Shown: one piece after another, positions 27,716-36,150 of the stretch | How positions within the stretch are numbered: the stretch's first letter is position 1 | How the letters are laid out: every line of letters begins with the position of its first letter | DNA from: Lichenibacterium dinghuense | Lineage (GTDB): Bacteria; Pseudomonadota; Alphaproteobacteria; Rhizobiales; Beijerinckiaceae | NCBI RefSeq assembly: GCF_021730615.1 | Contig: NZ_JAJLMN010000001.1 | Coordinates: 2,294,501-2,358,500 of the forward strand | DNA length: 64,000 bases | Direction of reading: 5' to 3' | Notes under the pieces: generated by a model | Database searches by the model: none | The model's input: only the letters and a program-made list of their open reading frames with translations | Told to the model about the DNA's origin: nothing | Made by a program: the position numbers and the translations under genes

Positions 27716-29817
27716 GGGGCGCCCTCCTCGGCGTGGTCGGGGTCGAGCGGGACGTGGACGAACAGGCTCGTGCCCGCGCCGGGCGAGGCCTCGACCCGCA
27801 GCGTGCCGCCGATGAGGCCGAGCCGCTCCCTCATGCCGAGCAGGCCGACGCGCCGGCGCTCGCCGGGCACGGGGGCCGCTTCGGGATCGAAGCCGGCGCC
27901 GTCGTCCTCGATCACGACGCGCACGTCGCGCGGGCGGCGGTCGAGCACCACGCTCACGGTGCGGGCGCGCGCGTGCTTGAGCACGTTGGTCAATGCCTCC
28001 TGCACGACGCGGTAGATCGCGGTGGCGACCTCGTCGGGCAGCCTTTCCTCGGAACCGATCACCTGCACGTCGGCCGCGACCCCGTAGAGGGCGCTCCAGT
28101 CGGCCGCCAGCGCCGCGAGGGCCTTCGGCAGGCCGAGGTCGTCGAGCGCGGTCGGGCGAAGGTCGGAGGCGACGCGGTGGATGTCGCGGCCGATGGTGCC
28201 GGCGAGATCCGACAGCCACCGCACGCGATCGCCGAGCTCTGGGGCGAAGGATGCGCCCCCGCCCTCCGGCGGCCCGTCGAGGGCACGCTCGAGCCCTTTC
28301 AGCCCCAGCGACAGGCCCGTCACGGTCTGGCCGACCTGATCGTGGAGGTCGTGGGCGACGCGCCGCTGCACGTCCTCCTGCGCGGCGGCGAGGCGGCGCA
28401 GCAGGTCGGAGCGCTCGGCCTCGGCCCGCTTCGGCGCGTCGATGTCGGCCACGATGCCGTAGACCTCGCCGCGGCTGTCCCCGTCGCCGGCGCGGCCGCG
28501 GATGTGGCGCCACGGTGCGGGACCTCCGTCGACCCGCAGCCGGAAGTCCGCCGCGAAGGCGCCGCCCGCCGCGACGCAGCCCTGGGCGGCGGCCCGCAGC
28601 GCATCGCGGTCGGCGGGGTGGACGGGCGCGAGGAAGTCCGCCAGGGTCCAGGTGCCGCGGCCTCCCGCGCCGCCCGGCAGGCCGACCAGGACGCAGCAGC
28701 GCGCCGAACAGGTGAAGGAGCCCGCGGCCGCGTCCCAGCGCCAAGTGCCGAGGTCGGCGGCCGCGACCGCCAGCGCCGCGCGCTCCTCGCTGGCTTCGAG
28801 CGCGGCGGCGGCGAGCCCGCGCTCGCGCTCGCGCCGGCGGGCGAGGTCGCGCGCCAGCAGGGCCACGAGCGTCGCCGCCAGGGCGAGGCTCGCGGTCGCC
28901 ACGGCTGCGACCGCGAGCAGCGCGCGCCGGACGGGGCCGTCGAGAGCGCTCCGCGGCACGCCGAGGTGCACCGTCCAGGCCCCGCAGGCGGTGAGCCGCT
29001 CGAAGACGGTTTCGACCGGCACGCCGTCCCGCGTGACGCCCTTGTAGGAGCCGCCCGTCCCGGTCGCGATGGCGTGCTGAACATCGGGGGACGCGGGCAG
29101 GCCCACGGTGGCGGCTTCATCCGCGCTGCGCGTGATCAGCCTGCCGCCTCGATCCACCACGGCGCCGATCCAGCCGGGGGGGATGCCGGCGCCGCGCAGG
29201 ACGTCGCCGACCGCGTCGGGGCTGAGCGCGACCGTCAGGACGCCCTTCAGCGCGCCGTCCCGCGTCACCGGCACGCGCAATGCGACGAGGCGCACCCCCG
29301 ACACGGGGCCGACGGGGCCGATGCCGCCCACCGCCGGAGCACGGTCGCGCAGCACCTCGTCGAAGGTGGCGCGGTCCGCCGTCGGCCCGAGCGGGGCGCC
29401 GAGCGGGCGCAGGAGGTTGAGGACCTGCTCGCCCGCGAGGTCGTCGAGTTCCACGGTGTGCCAGAGCGGGTGCATGGCCCTGACCCGCTCGGCCTCGCGG
29501 TAGAATGCGGGCAGGTCGGGGCCGTCCAGCGCCGCCGAGGCGGCGAGCGTTTCGGCGACGCGTTCCTGGCTCATCATCTCGGCCGTGACGCGCTCGGCGA
29601 CGCGCGACACCGTCTCGCGCGCGGTCCGCAGGGCCGCGGCCCGGTGATCCGCGGCGGATCGATAAGCGGTCCAGCCCCCGAACAGCAGCACAGGGATCAA
29701 CGCGGCCATCAGCAGCGGCAGGAGCGGGCCGGACCGGGCCTGCCCCAACGCGACGAGGGCGTGGCGGGACGGACCGCTCCATCGCCGGCGGCCAGGGAGG
29801 CTTCGGGACCAGGGCAC
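27712..29817 (-). CDS. membrane-bound sensor histidine kinase (HisKA_3 type)
   Basis: With GTG 29817 as start the product is 701 residues; other starts upstream would add Arg/Pro-rich shadow sequence. A membrane helix (LLPLLMAALIPVLLFGGW) is followed by a roughly 250-residue periplasmic double-Cache-like sensor (FEEV-type loops, WIGAVVDRGGRLITRS), a second helix (LLAVAAVATASLALAATLVALL), a PAS domain (DLGTWRWDAA...), HisKA_3 (VQRRVAHDLHDQVGQTVTG, with the phospho-His) and an ATPase domain (EALTNVLKHA, IEDDGAGFD, GLLGMRERL). The signal is extracytoplasmic and probably a small organic ligand. Confidence 0.85.
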   Translation of the reverse strand: MPWSRSLPGRRRWSGPSRHALVALGQARSGPLLPLLMAALIPVLLFGGWTAYRSAADHRAAALRTARETVSRVAERVTAEMMSQERVAETLAASAALDGPDLPAFYREAERVRAMHPLWHTVELDDLAGEQVLNLLRPLGAPLGPTADRATFDEVLRDRAPAVGGIGPVGPVSGVRLVALRVPVTRDGALKGVLTVALSPDAVGDVLRGAGIPPGWIGAVVDRGGRLITRSADEAATVGLPASPDVQHAIATGTGGSYKGVTRDGVPVETVFERLTACGAWTVHLGVPRSALDGPVRRALLAVAAVATASLALAATLVALLARDLARRRERERGLAAAALEASEERAALAVAAADLGTWRWDAAAGSFTCSARCCVLVGLPGGAGGRGTWTLADFLAPVHPADRDALRAAAQGCVAAGGAFAADFRLRVDGGPAPWRHIRGRAGDGDSRGEVYGIVADIDAPKRAEAERSDLLRRLAAAQEDVQRRVAHDLHDQVGQTVTGLSLGLKGLERALDGPPEGGGASFAPELGDRVRWLSDLAGTIGRDIHRVASDLRPTALDDLGLPKALAALAADWSALYGVAADVQVIGSEERLPDEVATAIYRVVQEALTNVLKHARARTVSVVLDRRPRDVRVVIEDDGAGFDPEAAPVPGERRRVGLLGMRERLGLIGGTLRVEASPGAGTSLFVHVPLDPDHAEEGAP

Positions 29818-29962
29818 GGGATCGGGCGCACACCTACGAGGGGCCGGCCGGGCCGGCCAGGATGGCCGAGATTCTAAAGCACTGCGCCGGTGCGGCGAAG
29901 CCGACAGGGATGGGATCTGGGAGATCCCGATGGCACCGCCTGTCGGGAAAGGGGCGCCGGCA

Positions 29963-29981
29963 TGTCGGGATAAACCTGACA
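29963..29981. promoter_or_regulatory. 19-bp palindrome, site 3
   Basis: TGTCGGGATAAACCTGACA fits the YGTCRGG-N5-CCTGACR pattern with one mismatched pair. It lies between the divergent histidine kinase (start 29817) and the glycosidase-like gene (start 30159). A related half-site (TGTCGGGAAA) is at 29941. This suggests autoregulation of the two-component system. Confidence 0.55.
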
Positions 29982-30158
29982 TGGCCGACCGGGCGCCCCG
30001 ACTTGCCCCCGCCCCTCGGCGGCCGCCATTGGACGGCGTGACGGTTTCGCTTGGCCGTCGCCGGGCGGGGGATCTGATCGGTCCAGGGGGGGCGCGACCG
30101 CAGGCTCCTCGATATCCGGTCCCCGACCCGGAACGGGTCCTGCGGCGGGGAGCGTTGG

Positions 30159-31091
30159 ATGGGCAGAGTGGACAAGCGGTCGAAGGTTCGAGCGGGCAGC
30201 GCCCTGGCTTTGGCGATCCTCGCATCGTGCTGCGGCCTGCCCTCGAGCGCCGTCTCCGGCCCGCTCTGCTCCATCCCGAGCGCTCACCGTTACGCGCGGG
30301 CGCTGCGTTGGTACATGGCCGATCTCAAATCCAGCTTCCCCGAGAGCGGCGACTACACGGCCGACTCGGCCCTGACCGAGGCCAACTACGCGGCCGTCCT
30401 GTCCGGCCTCGTCGACAACGTCGGCGTGAACGGCATCCGGGTGCCGATGATCCCGGATTACGAGTCGTCGGGCGCGTACCCGGAGCTCTATTCCCGGATC
30501 ATCGCCGCCGCGCGCGGCCTCGGCCTCGCCGTCTATGCCAGCCCGCTCTCCTTCGGTCCGGAACAATACGAGGGCTGGTCGGATGCGCGCTACGCGGCCT
30601 GGATCGCGAACTACGTCGCGGCGTTCCGGCCCGACTTCGTGTCTCCCTTCAACGAAGCCGGCTTCACTGACTACCGCATGCGGGGCATCGTCCGCGCGCT
30701 CCGATATGCCCTCGCGCGGCCGACCGTGCTTGTGGGCCCGGACAAGAAACTGGTAGCGAGCAACATCGCGGAACTGGAAGCGCCTTACTCGGTCGCGCCG
30801 CTGTTCGACGTCATCGGCGCCCACAACACCGGGGGCGACACCACCGCGACGCCGGAGAACTGGGCCCGCCTGATCGCCGACGCGCCGGGGGGAAAGCCGG
30901 TGTGGTCGACCGAGAACCCCGCGTATTGGAGCGTGGGCCAGCGGGCCGGCCTGCCGGGCCTCATCGGTGCGGTGGCGAGCGGCGTGAAGGGGCTCGTGAT
31001 CTGGAAAGGCAAACCGAGCCTCGTCGACGACGCCGGTCAGCCGACCGCCAAGGCCTGCAAGCTCGCGCAGCACATCGTGGCGCCGCTCTGA
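30159..31091 (+). CDS. secreted clan GH-A-like glycoside hydrolase
   Basis: The 310-residue product has an export signal (residues 1-33, with Cys-Cys near 24, possibly a lipobox variant). The body is a TIM-barrel hydrolase: the VNGIRVPMIPDY strand, LAVYASPLSFGP, SPFNEAGF with Glu166 as likely acid/base (Asn-Glu of clan GH-A), and VWSTENPAYW with Glu252 as likely nucleophile. The two-Glu spacing suits a GH-A barrel such as GH5 or GH30. Substrate is unknown. It shares its promoter region with the sensor kinase. Confidence 0.7.
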   Translation: MGRVDKRSKVRAGSALALAILASCCGLPSSAVSGPLCSIPSAHRYARALRWYMADLKSSFPESGDYTADSALTEANYAAVLSGLVDNVGVNGIRVPMIPDYESSGAYPELYSRIIAAARGLGLAVYASPLSFGPEQYEGWSDARYAAWIANYVAAFRPDFVSPFNEAGFTDYRMRGIVRALRYALARPTVLVGPDKKLVASNIAELEAPYSVAPLFDVIGAHNTGGDTTATPENWARLIADAPGGKPVWSTENPAYWSVGQRAGLPGLIGAVASGVKGLVIWKGKPSLVDDAGQPTAKACKLAQHIVAPL

Positions 31092-31253
31092 CGCAGGGCA
31101 ACCCGTCTGAAACTGACGGATGGCACTTGACGTCAGCGGCGCTGACAGGGGTGCATAGAATGATACGCCTTCCGACAGATGGACTCGGCTGATGCGGATT
31201 CCCATGCTGTTGCGCTCGGGGTAGGTGTTTTGGCTTGGCAGGAGGGCTGGGCC

Positions 31254-31562
31254 ATGGCGCGCGTTGCCGATCACCTGAGCATTTCGGATCTGGAACGGCG
31301 TTTCCGGAGCTGCCCCGAGCCGATCGAGGCGCGTCACCTGCAAGTGATCTGATTGTTGGCGCAGAGCCATACGGTGAGGGCGACGAGCATGGTCACGTCC
31401 TTCGGGTCGCGCTGGATCGAGCAATTGCTGGAGCGCTACAACGCGTCCGGGCCCGACGCTCTGGGCGACGGCCATCGGCATAACGGTCCCAAGCCGCGCC
31501 TGCTCACGCCCGAGGTGCTGGAGGTGGTGCGGCTGCGGTTGGCGGAGCCGCCGCCCGACGGT
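31254..31562 (+). pseudogene. IS630-family transposase N-terminal remnant
   Basis: MARVADHLSISDLERRFRS...ARHLQVI-stop-LLAQSHTV...TSFGSRWIEQLLERYNASGPDALGD matches the winged-helix N-terminus of IS630-type transposases. TGA near 31350 replaces the expected Trp codon. The frame ends in PPPDGG at 31562, where unrelated sequence begins, so the catalytic domain is gone. Confidence 0.7.
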
Positions 31563-31624
31563 GGACGATCACGTCCGTCAAGGTGGTATAGTTTGGTTGG
31601 GTGTGCCGCCGTGCCCGGCTGGTC

Positions 31625-31828
31625 TCAGGCTGCCTTGAGAAGAGCGGTCGTCGGCTCGTCGTCGCGGCCCGCCATGGTTTCCAGCGTCATGTAATGGTGC
31701 TGGAGCTGCCACTCGTCGTTCTGCTCCAGCAGGATCGCACCCACGAGGCGCCGGATCGAGGCCTCGTTGGGGAAGATGCCAGAGCCTGTCCTCGGGCGGG
31801 CGAAGCCCGACCCGGGGGACGTCGGCAC
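31625..31828 (-). pseudogene. IS256-family transposase C-terminal remnant
   Basis: The minus-strand stretch IFPNEASIRRLVGAILLEQNDEWQLQHHYMTLETMA is the conserved C-terminus of Mutator/IS256 transposases. The rest of the gene is absent. It adjoins the IS630 remnant and the element C block, showing repeated insertion at this place. Confidence 0.75.
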
Positions 31829-31871
31829 GCCCTCTTATACGGTTTCCGTTTGAAGGACTCGTTTGAGAGCC

Positions 31872-32144
31872 TTCTCTGATTGGGGCTCTGGAGGTCAAGC
31901 GCTCCTGTCAGGTTTTTTGTCCCGTTCCCGCGGGTCACACGCTTCTCTTCGCGGTCGGCGTTTCGCCGCCGCATGATGGGGTCAGTCCGGCTCGGTCCCT
32001 CGATCTGTTTCACGACCTCGCGACGTCGCCGCGGGCTCAAGACTCTCAACGAGGTGGCCTTACCGATCGTCCCCACGGGAACGGTCCACATCACCCTTTC
32101 AGGTGAAGCTCGTGCGGGTGGCGGCCCGCGGTGTCCTCCGAGCG
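31872..32144 (-). ncRNA. candidate bridge RNA region, IS110 copy 1
   Basis: The 273 bp between the transposase stop and the element's right end hold no convincing gene. In IS1111-type elements the programmable bridge RNA that pairs with donor and target is encoded in this 3' end. Structure and transcript ends were not determined here, so the boundaries are those of the non-coding segment. Confidence 0.4.
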
Positions 32145-33194
32145 TCAGGCAACTACGGTGGCGGGCGCGGTGGTCGGCCCGGTGCCGAACCGAAAGTCGG
32201 TACCGTCGCTCCACATCCGGTGCAGGACCACGGCCAGCTTTCGGGCTACGGCAACGCGCGCCCGCGCCATGCCGCGATGCTTGGCGATCGTCATGCCCCA
32301 GGCCCGCAGGCTGGACCATTTCTGGCTGCGCACGAGCAACGCGTTAGCGGCCTCGTACAGGGCCGTTCGCGCCAGTTCGTCGCCGCATCGGCTGATCTTG
32401 CCCTGAATGTCGGTCTCGCCCGACTGGTAGCGCGAGGGCGTCAGGCCGAGATGGGCACCGACGTCGCGCGAATGGCCGAACCGATCGGGTCGGTCGATCG
32501 TGGCGCGAAACGCCAGGGCGGTGATCGGGCCGACGCCGGGTGCGCTCATCAGCCGCCGACAGATCTTTTCCTCGCGCACGATCTTCAGCACCTGTTTTGT
32601 CAATCGGGCGAGCTGCTGGATCATCGTCGACAGTACAGTGAGCAACGGCTCCACCATCGCCAGCAACGCTGTGTCGTCCGAGCAGAGTTCGCGCACACGC
32701 TTGTCGAAGGCCGCCCGGCTCGGCGTGCCGACCTTCAGCCCGGCTTCCCGAAGCATGGCCCGAACGACGTTCTCGATCGACCGCATCTCGTTCAGCACCG
32801 TGCGGCGTGCGACCAGCAGCGAGCGCCACAGCCGGCACTGCTGCGACTTGACGTGCACCTGCCGGAACCAGCCGGTGCGCATGATCTGCGCCAGGGCACG
32901 CGCGTCGTTGCGGTCGGTCTTGTTGGGCATGGTCTTCATGGCGGCGTTGGCCTGCCGTGTCTCGATGCAGACCGCCGCCAGCCCCGCCGCGCGCAGGCCC
33001 TCGTGCAGCCAAGCCGTCAACGAGCAGGCTTCGAGGCCGATCCGCTCGATCGGCAGCTTCAAGCCCTGCAGGGCCGCAACCAGCGGCCCTGGCGCGCTCG
33101 CGGCGCGCAGCTCCTTCACGATCCGACCCGCGTCATCGACCACGCAGATCGCGGTCTCTTCCAGGGACACGTCCAGTCCGGCATAGTACGTCAT
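32145..33194 (-). CDS. IS110-family transposase, copy 1
   Basis: The 349-residue product starts MTYYAGLDVSLEETAICVVDDAG, a RuvC-like DEDD domain (Asp of GLDVS, Glu, then KTDRNDARALA). The C-terminal transposase_20 domain has LMSAPGVGPITALAF, VGAHLGLTPSRYQSG and GDELARTALYEAA, the region of the catalytic serine. It is translated identically to copy 2 at 46458-47507. Larger frames covering this gene start upstream of the element and are not meaningful. It is probably active, given two identical intact copies. Confidence 0.93.
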   Translation of the reverse strand: MTYYAGLDVSLEETAICVVDDAGRIVKELRAASAPGPLVAALQGLKLPIERIGLEACSLTAWLHEGLRAAGLAAVCIETRQANAAMKTMPNKTDRNDARALAQIMRTGWFRQVHVKSQQCRLWRSLLVARRTVLNEMRSIENVVRAMLREAGLKVGTPSRAAFDKRVRELCSDDTALLAMVEPLLTVLSTMIQQLARLTKQVLKIVREEKICRRLMSAPGVGPITALAFRATIDRPDRFGHSRDVGAHLGLTPSRYQSGETDIQGKISRCGDELARTALYEAANALLVRSQKWSSLRAWGMTIAKHRGMARARVAVARKLAVVLHRMWSDGTDFRFGTGPTTAPATVVA

Positions 33195-33353
33195 GGTTGC
33201 TCCTGTCGCGATGCTTGTGGCCGCTCGACACGGACCACGTTGAACCATCCGGGCAGGAGCAGCCACCGTTGGGCCTGGGCTGGAGCCCCAATCACCCCAT
33301 CTGTTTGACCTTTCTTTGATCGGTTTGCGTTGTCGTTTCTGGTGGAGGCGACG

Positions 33354-34160
33354 ATGTGGACTGCCGAGGCTCGGGATCGCTACAAGGATGACGGTCGGCG
33401 CTATCCGAGCGATCTGACAGACAGCGAGTGGGCAACACTTGCGCCGATGATGGGCGTGTACAGGACGCTGACCGCTGACCTGCGCGAGATCGTCAACGCC
33501 TGCTTGTATCTGGAGAAGGCCGGCTGTCCATGGCGTTTTCTGCCCAGGGAGTTCGGTCCGTGGCAGACCGTGCGCTCCTGGCACGACCGCTTCCGCGCCG
33601 ACGGCGTGTGGGCCGACATCGCGGCCGTGCTGACGCGCGCCGAGCGGGCTCGCCGCGGACGCGACCCCGAACCCGCGACGGCGATCATGGACTCGCAAAG
33701 CGTCGCGTCAGGGCCGCAGGCGGGAGAGCGCGGCGTGGACGGCAACAAAAAGGTGAAGGGCATCAAGCGTCACGTGCTGACCTGCTCGCTCGGCTTCGTG
33801 CTCGCCACGTCGGTGACGGCCGCCAACGTGCACGACACGGCCGCCGCGGCAGAGTTGCTGGACCGCGCCGCTGCCGAGGGCTGGACGCCTCGACGCGTCA
33901 AGGTCGACGGCATCTACAGCGGTGCCCGCATGGCGCAGGCCGCCGCACCTCACGGCATCGAGGTTCAGGTCTCTACGCGCGAGCGGGACGTGAAAGGCTT
34001 CAAGCCCTTGCCCGTGCGATGGCGCATCGAGGGCACCTTCGGCACCCTGACCAACCGCTATCATCGCCTCACGCGCAACCTGGAACAGAGCACCACGGCA
34101 GCCGAAGATGCCGTCAGCATCGCCAACTGCCACCGCCTGATCCGAGCCTATAACAGCTAA
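33354..34160 (+). CDS. IS5-family transposase of element C
   Basis: ATG 33354 gives 268 residues: the N-terminal DUF4096-type domain (YPSDLTDSEWATLAPMM...CPWRFLPREFGPWQTVRSWHDRF), then the DDE core with IMDSQSV (Asp), VKVDGIYSG (Asp) and RIEGTFGTL (Glu). It is complete. The IS110 element lies 52 bp upstream and separates the gene from its outer 5 bp of terminal repeat, which probably prevents transposition of element C. Confidence 0.9.
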   Translation: MWTAEARDRYKDDGRRYPSDLTDSEWATLAPMMGVYRTLTADLREIVNACLYLEKAGCPWRFLPREFGPWQTVRSWHDRFRADGVWADIAAVLTRAERARRGRDPEPATAIMDSQSVASGPQAGERGVDGNKKVKGIKRHVLTCSLGFVLATSVTAANVHDTAAAAELLDRAAAEGWTPRRVKVDGIYSGARMAQAAAPHGIEVQVSTRERDVKGFKPLPVRWRIEGTFGTLTNRYHRLTRNLEQSTTAAEDAVSIANCHRLIRAYNS

Positions 34161-34200
34161 GACAGGTCAAACAGGCTCTGAGACACCAGAGCCGTGCCAT

Positions 34201-35091
34201 TCATGCGGGTTTGTAGTCCGAATCGGGCAAGTCGCGATAGACGCTCTCGATGATCGAACGTATGGCTTCAGCGCCCTCATCCGGGGAACCAGAGGTCCTG
34301 CACAGGAAGACGAGATCGTGGTCCGGGAGGGGCGGCAATCCGGCAGCATCGTCGAGGTGGACGATACCGCGAAGGGGCAGCGGCTTGGCCACCGCCGCGA
34401 CGCCGAACCCGGCCTGGACGGCCGCTTCCATCGCGGTGAGATGAGTGGTCTCGAACTGCACATGCCAGGAGCGTCCGGCTTCGCGCAGCGTTTTGAGTGT
34501 CAGCTCACGGAAGGGGTCCGGTTTAGGTGCGAGGACGAGTGGCACGGGATCGGTGACGGGCACCGTCATGCCGGGACGCCCCACCCAGACCAGGGGAACC
34601 CGGCGTATGACGTCGCTGCGGACGCGCGCGATCGGCCCCTTGGTGAGCACCGCATCATAACGTCCCTCGTCCGCGTCGGTCAGGAGACGATAGTTCGTAT
34701 CGCAGGTGACGGAGACATCATATTTGGGGAAGGCGCGCTTGAAGGCGACGAGAACATGCATCATCAGCGTGCGCGTGAACTCTTCGGCCACCCCGAGGCG
34801 GAGAGGCCCCTGCGCTCGAGGCTGTCCGAAGTGACGACGTGCCGATTCGCTGAGCCCCTGAACGGCGCGCGCGAACATCAGGTATGATTCGCCGTGCTCC
34901 GTCAGGCCGAGGCCACGCTTGGTTCTGTCGAACAGGGAGTGACCGAGTTCGTCCTCCAACCGGCGTACCTGCTGGCTGATCGACGACTGGCCGACACCGA
35001 GTCGCGCCGCCGCACGGGAGAAGCTTCCCTCCTCCACGATCGTCGTGATGGTTCTTATGCGATCCCTGCTGAGCCAGTCGTCCACCATCAC
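34201..35091 (-). CDS. LysR-family transcriptional regulator
   Basis: The 296-residue protein has an N-terminal winged HTH (DRIRTITTIVEEGSFSRAAARLGVGQSSISQQVRRLEDEL), a linker helix and a two-lobe effector-binding domain (LRLGVAEEFTRTLMM..., AVQAGFGVAAVAKPLPL). The divergent upstream region carries a perfect 16-bp palindrome at 35173-35188. The target is unknown; the ion channel gene behind it runs in the same direction and is not a typical divergent partner. The C-terminus ends 22 bp from the element C boundary. Confidence 0.92.
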   Translation of the reverse strand: MMVDDWLSRDRIRTITTIVEEGSFSRAAARLGVGQSSISQQVRRLEDELGHSLFDRTKRGLGLTEHGESYLMFARAVQGLSESARRHFGQPRAQGPLRLGVAEEFTRTLMMHVLVAFKRAFPKYDVSVTCDTNYRLLTDADEGRYDAVLTKGPIARVRSDVIRRVPLVWVGRPGMTVPVTDPVPLVLAPKPDPFRELTLKTLREAGRSWHVQFETTHLTAMEAAVQAGFGVAAVAKPLPLRGIVHLDDAAGLPPLPDHDLVFLCRTSGSPDEGAEAIRSIIESVYRDLPDSDYKPA

Positions 35092-35172
35092 CCTCCGAGT
35101 TTCGTCGCTGTTTGGCTGAGGAGATCAGCTCCGTCAATAGCAGGAAAAAGTGTTCCAGGTCTTGGCGGTATG

Positions 35173-35188
35173 TGATATTTAAATATCA
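35173..35188. promoter_or_regulatory. perfect 16-bp palindrome TGATATTTAAATATCA
   Basis: The site lies 82 bp upstream of the LysR start codon, in an AT-rich island within otherwise GC-rich DNA. Both arms are exact. It resembles an operator (LysR boxes often include T-N11-A; here the outer T and A are 16 bp apart and inner pairs also fit). It could also be a promoter-proximal hairpin. Confidence 0.45.
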
Positions 35189-35324
35189 GCCTAAAGTTGT
35201 CCGCGACAACTCTGACGATGCAAATATGCGTTTGCCCTAAAGCATCATATTTTCGCAGCTCGATTTCTGATTTGGAATTCGCCTTTTAGGCTCATCTTGG
35301 TCGAGACGGTTCACGCCTTCGGGC

Positions 35325-36092
35325 TCACTGCCGCATGGAACGTGACGCCTGGGCTGTGTGTGCATCGCTTTCGTTGGTCTCGCTCGGCGCGTCAGCCTGG
35401 CTCGTCGCGAGCGTCACGACACGTGCGATGAGGACGGTCGGAAGCAATTGCCCGAGCGTCGACTCCAGCACGGCCGCCCCCCTCGCGATGGGCTGCAGCG
35501 GGACGATGTCGCCCGGGCCGAGCGCCGTCAAAGTGGAGAAGGAGAAGTAGTCGAGGGCTGCCCAGAAGGCGGCGACCTGCTCCGAGGGTGGCACATGGTC
35601 GTAGGCGTTGGGCAGCGCCTGTGCGAGGAGGCGATGGACGAACGCGAAAGACAGGCCGGTGTTGAGGTAGAGCACCACCGCTCCCCTGATGCGGTGGCCG
35701 GAGAACCGGCCCGCGCTGAATACCGCCCGAAACACGACGATGCCGAGAAGCAGGAAGGTGAGCAGCCCTGTCGCCTCTCCGGCGATCTGCGCGATCCTGT
35801 TCGCCGTCGCGAGTTGCAGGGCCAACGTGGCCGCGCTCAGGGGAAGCATGATCCCGCCGAGGAGCGGCGCCAACCTATCGTTGGTGAGGATGCATGTCGC
35901 GCACATGACGCCGAGAAGGACGAGGAGCGTGAGGCCCGACGGCAGCGGCAGGCCGCTGGCGATCGCAGGGACGACGACGAAGACGACCACGGCCTGGACG
36001 ACGAGCAACGCCGTCAGGCTCCCCTCACGCCACGACCGCGGGATCGTCATCCGAGGCGAGCCCATGCCGGACAGGATCGACCCCTCGCTCAT
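35325..36092 (-). CDS. two-TM ion channel-like membrane protein
   Basis: The 255-residue product has five or six hydrophobic segments and an Ion_trans_2-type pore segment: DYFSFSTLTALGPGDIVPLQPIARGAAVLESTLGQLL. The selectivity-filter region is TALGPGD rather than the potassium TVGYGD, so ion selectivity cannot be assumed. The N-terminal half (residues 20-120) has extra helices. It is an inner-membrane protein. It lies 58 bp before the stop of the efflux gene set but is not clearly in that operon. Confidence 0.75.
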   Translation of the reverse strand: MSEGSILSGMGSPRMTIPRSWREGSLTALLVVQAVVVFVVVPAIASGLPLPSGLTLLVLLGVMCATCILTNDRLAPLLGGIMLPLSAATLALQLATANRIAQIAGEATGLLTFLLLGIVVFRAVFSAGRFSGHRIRGAVVLYLNTGLSFAFVHRLLAQALPNAYDHVPPSEQVAAFWAALDYFSFSTLTALGPGDIVPLQPIARGAAVLESTLGQLLPTVLIARVVTLATSQADAPSETNESDAHTAQASRSMRQ

Positions 36093-36150
36093 CGGCCGGT
36101 TGCCCTTACGTCCGGCGGTATCCGAAATTCCGCCTCGCCGCCCGCGGGGG

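Larger units (their letters stand above)
31872..33301 (-). mobile_element. IS110-family (IS1111-type) element, copy 1
   Basis: This 1430-bp element is the same sequence as 46351-47780 in the opposite orientation. It has no terminal inverted repeat, but TGATTGGGGCTC is repeated inverted just inside each end, the sub-terminal repeats typical of the IS1111 group. It has about 107 bp before the transposase start and about 270 bp of non-coding sequence after the stop. It sits between CA and GGCTC of the element C terminal repeat, with no target duplication visible. Confidence 0.88.
31867..34178 (+). mobile_element. IS5-like element C, containing a nested IS110-family element
   Basis: The left end GAGCC (31867-31871) is separated from the rest of its inverted repeat (TGTTTGACC from 33302) by the nested element. 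The intact right end is GAGCCTGTTTGACC in reverse complement, ending at 34178. A TGA direct repeat flanks the block (31864-31866 and 34179-34181). Without the insert the element is about 880 bp, normal for this IS5 subgroup with TNA targets. Confidence 0.85.

Noticed and set aside
27712-30225. 837-residue version of the sensor kinase
   Set aside because: The extra N-terminus is Arg/Pro/Gly-rich shadow sequence crossing the divergent promoter region and the palindrome at 29963.
31880-33698. Long frames overlapping IS110 copy 1 in other phases
   Set aside because: They run across element boundaries and have no domain; only the 349-residue transposase is supported.
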